From Papio anubis (lineage: Eukaryota > Chordata > Mammalia > Primates > Cercopithecidae), in NCBI RefSeq assembly GCF_008728515.1, contig NC_044977.1, positions 3,991,501 to 4,055,500 of the forward strand: DNA of 64,000 nucleotides. The letters are read 5' to 3'. A program made the position numbers and the translations under genes. Positions 36,181 to 46,172 of this stretch are shown one piece after another. Below the pieces are notes generated by a model. The model did no database searches. It worked only from the letters and a program-made list of their open reading frames with translations, and was not told the DNA's origin. How positions within the stretch are numbered: the stretch's first letter is position 1; the number at the start of each line of letters is the position of its first letter.

Positions 36181-37078
36181 TCTGTAGGCCAGTCATCTTA
36201 ATCTGGAGGAGAATTTATTTTTGATTAATATGAGGTAGACTTTTGCTAGAAATAATGAACTAACATGACACCAATTCCAGAAGGCACTGCTCCAGTGGCC
36301 TTTCCAAACCCAGCACCTTCTTCTGCCAGCTTCACACCCACAGTGGAAAGTGCTCTCCAACAGCCATCATTGCCTAAATGGAAGCAATTGAGTAAATATA
36401 ATGCAATGGGGTGGAGTGAGGCTGTGGGGAAACAAATAGTGCTAGATACCTCAGACAGGAGCTCTTTGTTGCGGGACTTTTCTTCCCTAGTAAAAATACG
36501 AGAGGGGAGGTGAGGAGGGGAAATTGCCCAATTCCTTTCTGTATGATAAAATTGTAATTCATTTTGTATGTAACTTTTGATTCTCAGAAATTACTTCTCT
36601 GGTCCGGCAGAGCTTGACATTTCTGCATCCCATTCTTTTTGAAATATTTTGTTTACTTTTCATGCTGCATTTAAGAGAATTTGAAAAGAAATATGAGGGA
36701 AGTTTCTCATACAAATCAGCTTTGGTTGTAACATTCAGAGAGTCATTTTTCTTAAAGTGCCATTATCTTACTCTAAAGTTAGAAAGATCCTATTCACTTT
36801 CTAGTCTGTCATCTCCTGAATAGTCGAGAATATGCACAACCTTAAATGTTTAATCTCTTTTTGGAGAAGGAATATGGTTTGCTCCAGAAATGATCTGTAT
36901 TTGGGAGACTTTTAGAGTTATGCTATTTAACACGAAGGCGGGGCCAGCCTGTGTTATTGAACTCAACTGGTTATTATTGTTAAATTTACGTAATTAATTG
37001 AATATTCAAGAAGAGGGCTTTTAACACGTGTGTCACTAACTTACAAATAAAATGAGCATTTAATACTGAAAAAAAAAA
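36181..37078 (+). pseudogene. Processed retrocopy of an unidentified mRNA
   Basis: About 890 bp of non-L1 sequence inserted into the L1. It has all the marks of L1-mediated retroposition: an AATAAA signal at 37046-37051, a poly(A) tract starting about 18 bases later (to about 37078), and a perfect 17-bp target duplication, agaataagtttgacaat (36164-36180 and 37079-37095). An open frame of 82 residues (36265-36513, beginning MTPIPEGTAPVAFPNPAPSS) is followed by about 550 bp resembling a 3' UTR. The frame has an in-frame stop just upstream (36256-36258). I do not recognise the parent gene. The frame may be the end of a longer degraded ORF. Its strand is opposite to the host L1. Confidence 0.85.
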
Positions 37079-37891
37079 AGAATAAGTTTGACAATATCTA
37101 CAAAATAACTTGCTGGGGTTTTAGTTGGGATTACACTGAATCTATAGAACAAGTTGAAGAGAACTGACATCTTGACAATATCGAATCTTCATATTCATGA
37201 ACATGGAATGTCATTTATTTAGTTTGTTTTCTATCAAAGAGTTTTGTAGTCTTCATCATACAGATCTTGTACATATTTTGTTAAATTTATATTTATATAT
37301 TCCATTTTTGGTGCTAATATGAATATTGTTTCTAATCTAAAATTCCACTTGTTCTTTGCTGGCATATGGAATAATTGGCTTTTGTGTGTTAACCTTGTGT
37401 CCTGAAACCTCCCTATAATTGCTTATTAGTTCCAGAAGATTTTTGTTGATTCTTCCACATTTTCTATATAGACAAAAATGTCTGTCATCTGTTTTATTTT
37501 TTCCTTCCCAATCAGCACACCTTTTACTTTATTGTTTTGTTGCATTAGCTAGGATTTCAAGAATGAATAGTGAAAATAAGTGGTGCGAATAGGCATCACT
37601 GCTTTATTTCTGGTCTTAATTGGAAAGCTTCTGGTTTCTCATGATTAAGTATGAGTTTGTATATAAATGTTTTATAGATACCCTTTATCAAGTTGAATAA
37701 GTTGCCCTCTATTTTTATTTAACCGAATTTTTATCACTAATGGGTGTTGGATTTTGATGATTTGTTTTATGTATTTATGGATATGGTCATGTTGTTTTTC
37801 ATCTTTATCCTGTTGATGTGATACATTACATTAATTAAATTTTAAATGTTGAACCATTCTTGCACATCTGAGATAAATCCTATTTGGTAAC

Positions 37892-38251
37892 AGATATGGT
37901 TTGGCTGTGTCCACACCCAAATCTCATCTTGACTTACCATGTGTTGTAGGAGGGACCTGGTTGGGGGTAATCGAATCATGGCAGCAGGCGTTTCCAGTGC
38001 TTTTCTCGTGATAGTAAATAAATCTCACGGATCTGATGATTTTATGGGGAGGTGGGGGTAGTTTCCCTGCACAAGCTCTCTTTTTGCCTGCTGCCATCCA
38101 TGTAAAACATGACTTGCTCCTCCTTGCTTTCCACCATGATTGTGAGGCCTCCCAAGCTACTTGGAACTGTAAGTCCATTAAACCTCTTTCTTTTGTAAAT
38201 TGCCCAGTCTCAGGTATGTCTTTATCAGCAGCATGAAAATGTAGTAATACA
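37892..38251 (+). mobile_element. Solo MaLR LTR (MSTA/THE1 type)
   Basis: Forward LTR from 'agatatggtttggctgtgtc' to 'gtagtaataca', with 'cgaatcatgg', 'tttccctgcacaagctctct', 'atgattgtgaggcctccc' and 'gtccattaaacctctttc' in order. It shares its family with the reverse copy at 6745-7109 but is more diverged and has an insertion-rich middle. The target duplication is degraded (gtaac versus gtcat). It interrupts the L1M ORF2 remnant. Confidence 0.9.
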
Positions 38252-38908
38252 GTCATGGTGTCTAACACTTTTTCTACCTCGTTGGATTCAATTTGCTCAT
38301 ATTTTGGTGAGGATTTTTAAATTGTTATTAATAAGAAATAATTGTTTGTAGGTTTTTATTCTCATGCTATGTTTGGTTTTAATAATAAAGTGACACTGGA
38401 CTTATAGAACAATTAAGAAATTCTTCTCTGTTCTTCTCCCTTCTGAGAAAGATTGTAGAGAACTGGGAGAAATTTCTTATTTTGCCTGGAACTCACCAGG
38501 TAATTCATCTAGGCCTGGTGCTTTCAGATTTAGAAAGTTATTTAATATTGATTTAATTTCTTTGACAGATATAGGTCTATACTGATTGATTGATTCTTCT
38601 TGTGTGAGTACTGACATATGGTGTCTTTCAGGAATCTGTCCATCTCATCTAGGTTATCAAATCTGTGGGCATAGAGTTATTCATAGTATCTCATTATTAT
38701 CCTTTTAATATCATAGGACCGGGAGTTTTGTCCCCTTTTTCCTTTATGACACTATTAACCTGTGTCCTGTTTTCTTCTTAGTAGCCTGGCTATAAGTTTA
38801 TAAATTTTATTAATATTTTCAAAGAACCTGCTTTTGCTCTCATTGCTTTTTCTCTGTTGATTCCCTACATATCACATTTAAATTATATTTATATTTTGAA
38901 AATAATTT

Positions 38909-39198
38909 GTTTTTGAGACAGAGTCTTGCTCTGTTGCCCAGCCTGGAGTGCAGTGGCACAATCTCAGCTCACTTCAATCTCCACCTCCTGGATTCAACTG
39001 ATTCTCCTGCCTCAGCCTCCTGGGTAGCTGGGACTACAGGTGCATGCCACCATGACTGCCTCATTTTATTTTGTATTTTTAGTAATAATGGGGTTCCACT
39101 GTGTTAGCCAGGATGGTCTTGATCTCCTAATCTCGTGATCTGCCCACCTCGGCCTCCCAAAGTGCTGGGATTACAGGCGTGGGCCATCGCACCTGGCC
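38909..39198 (-). mobile_element. AluS-type SINE, reverse strand
   Basis: 'tttttgagacagagtcttgc' through to 'catcgcacctggcc', both arms present. Diverged target-site repeats flank it: gaaaataattt on the left and gaaaacaattt on the right. More mutated than the AluY copies in the window. Confidence 0.92.
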
Positions 39199-39973
39199 GA
39201 AAACAATTTTTTAATGCTGAAATATAACTGAACCGGTCAAAACACTAGTAATTTACATAAAGAATCCAAAGTTATTTGGAAAAAATATAAATAACTAATC
39301 TTTAAATTTCAAAACTAAGAAGAGTATAACATAACTTATATTGGCTCCAAACAATCACTAAGTGGATTTTTTTTGTTGATTTTAGATTCTGATACAAGGA
39401 GTGGTATTCTGTTTTCCTTTTAAAAAACTGATGAAAGAGTTAAGAATATGCCACCATAAAATATGCTGCTGTGGCATATTGACTATTTTGTGTTAATAGC
39501 ACTTGATAAACAGCAGGTACAACATCACTCTGAAATTCATTCTGTTTCTTAAAAGCGGGAGAGGACATTTCACATGAAGGCTGTCCTCCCTATACGAGGA
39601 TTAAAGTAACATTCTTATCAAGATTGAGAAGATGAGTTGGAGAGGATTCTTTACAGACTGATAAAATAACTATTTTCTTCTTTTAGCTTCCCCATATAAT
39701 TAAATTATATTTTTGCAATATAGTATTCATTTTCCAATTCAGTATAAAATGTTTCAACATTAACTGCATCTTTGAATCTTTATTTTCTTATGAAGGTGAC
39801 TCTGACACAGAAAATATGAATTATATAAATGTGTACGCTTTTCTCATTTTGATCTGTTATATGTCAATTTAGTTTTCAAGCCCAGCTGAAAATCCTAAGA
39901 GGATAGCAGTAAAATTTTGCCTCCTCTACATGAAGAAAAGAAAGGACAAGTACTTTGTTCAAGAAACAAAACT
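39199..39973. other. Unique AT-rich DNA, nothing recognised
   Basis: No repeat or gene recognised. Confidence 0.5.
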
Positions 39974-40304
39974 GGCAGGGGATGACGGCCTCACACTGTA
40001 ATCGCAGCACTTTAGGAGGCAAAGGTAAAAGAATTGCTTAAGCCCAGAGTTTGAGACCAGCCTGGGCAAACAATAAGACTTCGTCTCAACAAAATATTTA
40101 AAAGAATTAGCCAACCATGGTGTTTTGCGCAGGTGGAGTCTCAACTATTCAGGAGGCTGAGGTGGAAGGATTTCTTGAGCCCAGGAGATTGAGGCTGCAG
40201 TAAGCTGAGACCGTGCCAGTGCACTCCAGCCTGGGCAACAGCGCGAGTCCTTGTCTCAAAAAACAAAAAAAAAAATTATAATAATAAAATAAGACAAAAC
40301 AAAA
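39974..40304 (+). mobile_element. AluJ-type SINE with A-rich tail
   Basis: Forward Alu: 'cactgtaatcgcagcacttt', 'gagaccagcctgggcaaaca', 'gaggctgaggtggaagga', 'gcactccagcctgggcaaca', then an A/T-rich tail. Flanks carry aagaaacaaaact (39961-39973) and aagaaacaaaatt (40305-40317), an almost intact 13-bp target duplication. Confidence 0.92.
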
Positions 40305-41084
40305 AAGAAACAAAATTGATGAATAGGAGAAGAAAGATTTAAAGTCATGGGGTTTTTTTGTATTTTTTTTCTTACACCAGTGATTATCAGAGTCAAAAAT
40401 GTTCCAGATCAATCCAATTACCAAAAGGGAAAGAGAGAACATCAAGATAAATCACACTTTCGTTACACACAGGCACACACAAACAAAATAATCTTTTAAA
40501 TGTAAAAGAGTAGGAAGTACATAATCCACAAAATGGAAACATTTTAACTTAAGCAAAACAAAGTAAGATCAGTGTAAACAAATAGTCATGACTGATATTT
40601 AAGAACCACTGTCTCATGTCAATATGTATCCTACATAATCTCATTTCTTTTTCCCATATCTTAATTTGTTCTCCTGAATGACCTAGCCTAGTATAGCTAA
40701 AAAATATACAAATTTGTCAAATATTTTTAACAGTTTATATAATTAGTCTAATATGTTTCAAAAACGTATTTAATTTAGAACAGAGACATCAGTAGCTACA
40801 TAATTATTTTAGCAACTATGTGTACAAATAATTTTCATATGGGTGTGAGAGATAAATGGAAGAGAATAAATTATGGAGAAAAAGGAAAAGGTTTTAAAAT
40901 ATTAGACAATTATTGATGTTTCAGATAAAAGGGTTTCAATATATACTGATATCAAAAATGGCATTAATATAATAAATATACATATCTGAAGAGACATAAA
41001 CTATCAATGGGTCAGACAACTACTTTTACTAAACACTAGATACTGGATGTCACAATAACTAGAGTCTGCCTGAAAACGCTTTTG
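40305..41084. other. Unique AT-rich DNA, nothing recognised
   Basis: No repeat family recognised. A short CA-rich patch lies near 40465-40482. Confidence 0.5.
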
Positions 41085-41457
41085 TTATGCTGTTAATGTT
41101 TGTGTCCCTCCGCCTGCCCCAAATTCAAATGTTAAAACCTAATCACCAATGTGATGCTATGAGGAGCCTTTGGTGCTAACTAGATCATCACTTCCATTAC
41201 CATTAAAATAGGCTCACTGTCCTTATATGGGAGGCCCCAGAGAGCTAGCTGCCTTGCCCGTTTTTTATACCATATCATACAGCAAGAATGCATTTTTATA
41301 CCAAACCAGAAGTCTGCCCTCACCAGGCATGGAATCATCTGCTGCTGCATTGACTTTGGACTTCGTAGCCCCTGGAATTGTGAGAAATAAATTTCTGTTG
41401 TTTATAAGCCACCCTGTCTATGAAATTTGTTATAGCACTCTGAATGAAGAAAGACAA
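41085..41457 (+). mobile_element. MLT1B-like MaLR LTR
   Basis: Forward order: 'gttaatgtttgtgtccctc', 'aaacctaatcaccaatgtga', 'ttatatgggaggccccagag', 'ccctcaccaggcatggaatc', 'gagaaataaatttctgttgt' and 'ttataagccaccctgtctat'. This is the classic MaLR 3' end with its AATAAA signal. It is a solo LTR. Confidence 0.85.
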
Positions 41458-41589
41458 GGCTGACATGAGAATTTATGAACCAATAAAGAAGCTGAAGAAA
41501 TAATTGACAGAACATAGAGTAAGGAAGACGAGAGATATTAACAAAAAGGAAAAGAGATATGAAAGATGACTTGAGAAATTCTAGCATAG

Positions 41590-42050
41590 ACCTAATAAGA
41601 AGCTCAAAGACATAATGGCTTAGAATTTTTCAAAACTGGTAAAACACATGAAGTTACATGTACACTATCTAGTTATGATTAAAAAAAGAAACCCACACCT
41701 AGACATCTTGTAGTGAAACTGCAACACACATGCACACACAACCTTAAAGCAGCCAGAAATTAAGGACCTGTCACACACGAGTATTAGCAAACTACTCAGC
41801 AGCAAAAATGGAAGCCAGAAAACCATCTAAGAAGGTCACCAAACTACATTCGCAGCAAAATCATTTTTCAGAAATGAACTGAAATATTTATGCAAATAAA
41901 CAAAATGTGCAAGCATTTCCCATCCAAAAATGGCCTAAAGGAACTTTTAAAGATACAGTTTGAAATGAAGGTTAGGACCCTGAAGGAAGGTTTGAAACAG
42001 AATAATAATGTGCAAGGGAATTGGTAAGCATGTAAATAACACTAGAGTAA
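41590..42050 (+). mobile_element. L1M/HAL1 ORF1-region fragment
   Basis: Forward-strand segments of the ORF1 3' region of an old L1 or HAL1: 'gaaacccacacctagacatc', 'aaagcagccagaaattaa', 'aaaatggaagccagaaaacc', 'gcagcaaaatcatttttcag', 'gaaatgaactgaaatattta' and 'aaaggaacttttaaagatac'. The frame is broken. L1 and HAL1 cannot be separated from this piece. Confidence 0.6.
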
Positions 42051-42544
42051 TATTGTTTGTGTAAAATGCTAATCATCATATTCCAATGGTTGAGTGTTCA
42101 GAGAGAATGAAACCGAAAACTAGATTAGAGTAGCATCAAATTTTGGTTGCCATGTTCTAAGTCATATATCAGACAGTGGATATTTGGTATAGAGGTAAAT
42201 GAACCTACTTGTTAGCAATTATTTGAGTAAATCTTGTAAATTTAGTTTGAATATCATCTCTATAAAAAATGAATTTTGCTCTTCTGGTACTTTGAACTTG
42301 GTGAAGCCAGGCCCAGTGTATAAAGGACCTTTGAATAATTATCCCTGAGTAGAGCACCTGGTAATGAGTTATAAATACGATCTACTGAATTTATGACTGA
42401 ATAAAATGAATGAATACTGATAACCTTTCTATATTTTTCGATAATAATTTACTTGCGATAAATTGAAAAACTATAATGCATAGGATTGTTTTATTTACTT
42501 TAGATAAATGTAAAGAATATGAATCTACTTGTGAGTCCTGAAGG
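42051..42544. other. Unique AT-rich DNA, nothing recognised
   Basis: No repeat or gene recognised. Confidence 0.5.
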
Positions 42545-42725
42545 GGCCTAGTGGATCTTGCACTTAATTTGACCTCTGTAGTCCGGATTCATTTACAGTT
42601 CTGTTATAGAAGTCATTGAACTCTGTGGCTCGGTTTCCTCGTGCATAATACAGTGAAGAATAACTGACTTATACTGTTCATCAACTTGTTATGTTGTAAA
42701 AGCACATGAACTAATGTATATAAAA
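42545..42725 (+). mobile_element. MIR SINE fragment
   Basis: Forward MIR order: 'tccggattcatttacagttc', 'gaactctgtggctcggtttc', 'ctcgtgcataatacagtgaa', then a diverged 3' part. Confidence 0.65.
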
Positions 42726-43590
42726 AGTTTATTAAGTTACAAGAAAATTACTGAAGACGTTAAGTAAAGCATTATGATTACACACAGAGATTACATTTAA
42801 GAATAAATATAGCTCAGAAATCATTATTTAAATTGCATTTAATTTTTTGGTTTTTGTTTTTACTCTGATGAGAAATAGCAATTATAGTTTTGTAGAAAAG
42901 TTTTAAAATAGAAAAGTATGAAAAAGGAAAATTTTAAATTCTCACATCTAATCATATACTTGCTAATGTTACTTCTATACACACAAACACTCAAAGGCAT
43001 GCCTTGTTTTATTGAAATTTGCTTTATCATGCTTCACAAATATCGCACTTTTTACAAGTTGAAGTTTTGTGGCAGCACGTGTTGAGCAAGTCTATGGATG
43101 CTATTTTTCTTACAGTATGTGTTCACTTCCTGTCTCTGTCACATTTGGCAACTCTGGCAATATTTTAAAACTTTTCACTATTGTATCTGTTATGGTGATC
43201 TGTGATTAGTAACCTTTGACATTACTATTCTAATTTTGGGGTCGGGGGGAGCGCACTATGAACTTTGCCTGTAGAGGACAGAAAGCTTATTTGATCAATG
43301 TTGTGTGTGTTTTGACTGCTCCACCTACCCAACTGGTCATTCCCGTTTCTCTCCTTACTTTCTGGCCTGCCTATTCCCTGCCACACAACAATATTGAAAC
43401 CAGAACAATGAATAACCCTACAAAGAGCTCTAAAATGTTTAAGCAAAAGGAAGAGTTGCATATCTCTCATTTTAATTAAAAAGCCAGAAATGATTAAGCT
43501 TAGGAAGGCATGTCAAAAGCTGAGATAGGCTGAAAGCTATGCCTCTTGTGCCAAAAAGTTATCCAAGTTGTGAATACAAACAGAAATTCT

Positions 43591-43891
43591 TTTTTTGTTG
43601 GTTTGTTCGTTTGTTTTTCTGAGACAGAGTCTCACTCTGTGGCCCAGGCTGAAGTGAGCAGCACCATCACTGCAAGCTCCGCCCCCCGGGTTCCCGCCAT
43701 TCTCCTGCCTCAGCCTCCCGAGGAGCTGGGACCACAGGCGCCGCCATCACGCCCGGCTAGTTTTTGTATTTTTCGTAGAGACGGGGTTTCACCGTGTTAA
43801 CCAGGATGGTCTCGATCGCCTGACCTCGTGATCCGCCCGCCTCGGCCTCCCAAAGTGCTGGGACTACAGGCTTGAGCCACTGCACCCGGCC
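43591..43891 (-). mobile_element. AluY-derived SINE inside Tigger1, reverse strand
   Basis: A T-rich tail, then 'gagacagagtctcactctg', and it ends 'ccactgcacccggcc'. It has the same shared positions as the Alu at 9255: 'ccccccgggttcccgcc', 'gaggagctgggaccacag' and 'gcgccgccatc'. A perfect 14-bp target duplication, caaacagaaattct, flanks it (43577-43590 and 43892-43905). Confidence 0.96.
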
Positions 43892-44557
43892 CAAACAGAA
43901 ATTCTTAAAGAAAATTGCAATTACTACTCCAGTGAACACAGGGATGATAAGAAAGTGAAACAGCCTTATTGTTGATATGGAAAACACATTAGTGATTTGA
44001 ATAGAAGATGAAACAAGCCACAACATTCCCTTAAGTCAAAACCTAATCTAGAGCAAGGATCTAACTCTCTTCAATTCTATGAAGGCTGAGGGAGGGGAGA
44101 ACCTACAGAAGAAGAATTGGAAGCTAGCAGAAGTTAGTTAATGAGGTTTAAGAAAAGAAGTTGTCTCCATAAACCTAAAAGTACAAGGTGAAGCAGCTAA
44201 TATAATGAAGAAGCTGCAGACGTTATCCAGAAGATCTAGCTAAGATCACTGATGCAAGTGCTGCACTCAACCATAGATTTTCATTGTAGACTTAACAGCC
44301 TTCAACTGGAAAAAAAAAAAAATGTCATCTAAGACTTTCATAGCTAGAGAAGATGAGTCAATAACTGGCTTCAAAGCTTCGAAGGACAGGCTGACTGGGG
44401 CTAACACAGCCAGTGAATTTAAGATGAAGCCAATGCTTGCCATCCAAAAAATCTAGTGCCCTTAAGAATGATGCTAAATCTATTCTCCCTGAGCTCTAGA
44501 AACGAAAAAACAAAGCCTAGGTGACAGTACATCTAACCATTTATAGCATTTACTGAG

Positions 44558-44723
44558 TTTTTTTTGTTTTGTTTTGTTTTATGCATTAAGTTCTAGGGTA
44601 CATGTGCGCAACGTGCAGGTTTGTTACATAGGTACACATGTGCCATGTTGGTTTGCTGCACCCATCAACTCATCATTTATGTGAGGTGTTTCCCTTAATG
44701 CTATCCCTCCCCCAGCCCCCCAC
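44558..44723 (-). mobile_element. Very short primate L1 3' end inside Tigger1, reverse strand
   Basis: A T-rich tail (TTTTG units), then 'taagttctagggtacatgtg', 'gtgcaggtttgttacatagg' and 'tggtttgctgcacccatcaa'. These are L1PA-type 3' UTR landmarks. It is only about 165 bp, severely 5'-truncated. The host sequence ctgagt appears on both sides. Confidence 0.9.
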
Positions 44724-45870
44724 CTGAGTATTTTAAGACCACTGCTGAGACTTACTGCTCAGAAAGAAAAGATCCCTTTCAAAATACTGCTCGTTACAAT
44801 GCACCTAGTCACCCAAGAGTTGTAATAGAAATGCACAAGGAGATTAATGTTGCTTTCTGTCTGCTAACACATTTTTTTCTGCAGCCCATGGATCAAGGAA
44901 CAAATTTGACTTTCAAATCTTATTATTTGAGATAAACACTTCATAGGGTTGTGGTAGTCACAGATAGTGATTCCTCTGATGGATCTGGGCCAGGTAAACT
45001 GAAAGTCCTCTGGAAAAAGTCACAATTTAGGATGCCATTGAGAACATTCTTAATTCACGGGAGAAGGTCAAAATGTAAACATGATCAAAGGTTTGGAGGA
45101 AGGTGACTATATCCTTCCTGGGTTACTTAGAAGAGTTTAAGCCTCCATTGGAGGAAGTAACTGCAGATGGAGTAGAACAGAATTAGAAGTGGAATCTAAA
45201 GCTGTGTTGAATTACTGCAGTCTCATGATACAATATTAACAGATGAGAAACTGCTTTTTATGAATGAGCAAAGACAATGGTTTCTGGGGATGGAAAGTAC
45301 TCTAGGTGACGATGCTGTAAACCCTGTTGAAATGACAACAAAGGATTTAAAATATTACATGGGAACTCAGCTGATAAAGCAGTGGCATGGTTTGAGAGGA
45401 CTGAACTCAATTGTAAAAGGCATTCTACTGTGTGTAAAATTCTATCAAATATCATTGCATGATGCAGATAAATGTTTTTGTGAAAGGAAGAGTGAATCAA
45501 TGAAGCAAACCTCATTGTTTTAAGAAATTGTCATAGTCACCCCAACCTTCGGCAACCACCACCCTGATCAATCGGCAGCTATACAGATGGAGGCAAGACA
45601 CTCCACCAGCAAAAATTACAAGCCAATGAAGGGTCAGCATTTTTTAGTAATAAAGTACTTTAAATTAACATATGTACTTTTTCTAGAAATAATGCTCTTG
45701 TACATTTAATATAGTACAGTATTGTGTAAACATAACTTCTACATGTGCGGGGAAACTACAACATTCATGTGACTCACTTTATTGTAATATTTACTTTATT
45801 GTGGTGGTTTGGAAACAAGTCTGTAGGATCTCCAATGTATGTCTGTTCACAGTGTTGAAATTATAATTGC

Positions 45871-46172
45871 GCCGGGCACGGTGGCTCACGCCTGTAATCC
45901 CAGCACTTTAGGAGGTCAAGGTGGGTGGATCACAAGGTCAGGAGTTTGAGACCAGCCTGGTTAATATGGTGAAACCTCATCTCTACTAAAAATACAAAAA
46001 AATTAGCCGGACATGGTGGCACATGCCTGTAATCCCAGCTACTCGGGAGGCTGAGGCAGGAGAATTGCTTGAACCCAGGATGCAGAGGTTGCAGTGAGCC
46101 GAGATTGCGCCACTGCCCTCCAGTCTGGGTGACGGAGTGAGACTCCGTCTCAAAAAAAAATTTAAAAAATAA
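45871..46172 (+). mobile_element. AluS-type SINE
   Basis: Forward full-length Alu from 'gccgggcacggtggctcacg' to 'gtgagactccgtctc' and an A-rich tail. It has AluSc/Sg-like 'ggatcacaaggtcaggagtt'. It inserted just outside the right end of Tigger1. Confidence 0.95.

Larger units (their letters stand above)
34505..38885 (-). mobile_element. Old L1M element (L1ME/L1MC-like), reverse strand
   Basis: Reversed 3' UTR on the left ('agttttaggttaacagcaat', 'tcatctttttactgtttcca') grading into reversed ORF2. ORF2-region landmarks include 'tgatgttgtatctaaaaagt', 'acttgctggggttttagttg', 'gatcttgtacatattttgtt', 'ctaggcctggtgctttcaga' and 'tcatctaggttatcaaat'. The ORF2 frame is destroyed by stops and indels. 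Two younger insertions interrupt it: a processed retrocopy (36181-37078) and a MaLR LTR (37892-38251). The 5' end is missing and an AluS follows immediately. Confidence 0.88.
43424..45625 (+). pseudogene. Tigger1 transposase remnant
   Basis: Region corresponding to the pogo-like transposase (HTH plus DDE domains, related to TIGD proteins). The start codon region is lost and many stops and indels break it. The best surviving frame is 45260-45523 (MNEQRQWFLGMESTLGDDAV...), the C-terminal part. An A-run near 44310-44322 and the Alu and L1 insertions add further breaks. No activity is possible. Confidence 0.85.
42994..45845 (+). mobile_element. Tigger1 DNA transposon, nearly full length, with two insertions
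   Basis: Both ends are present: left end around 'aaggcatgccttgttttatt' and right end 'ctccaatgtatgtctg', degraded inverted termini of the Tigger1 type. Internal landmarks are 'gagcaagtctatgg', 'gatggtgatctgtgatta'-like sequence, 'ccaatgcttgccatcc' and 'gatggatctgggccag'. Subtracting an Alu (43591-43891) and a short L1 (44558-44723) leaves about 2.4 kb, the length of intact Tigger1. It is a pogo/Tc1-mariner element, long dead. Confidence 0.92.

Noticed and set aside
36265..36513. 82-residue frame as a functional gene
   Set aside because: It sits in a processed retrocopy with no visible promoter. It may be the tail of a broken longer frame, so I keep it as pseudogene until expression is shown.
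37924..38268. 114-residue minus-strand frame
   Set aside because: Antisense translation of a MaLR LTR (37892-38251).
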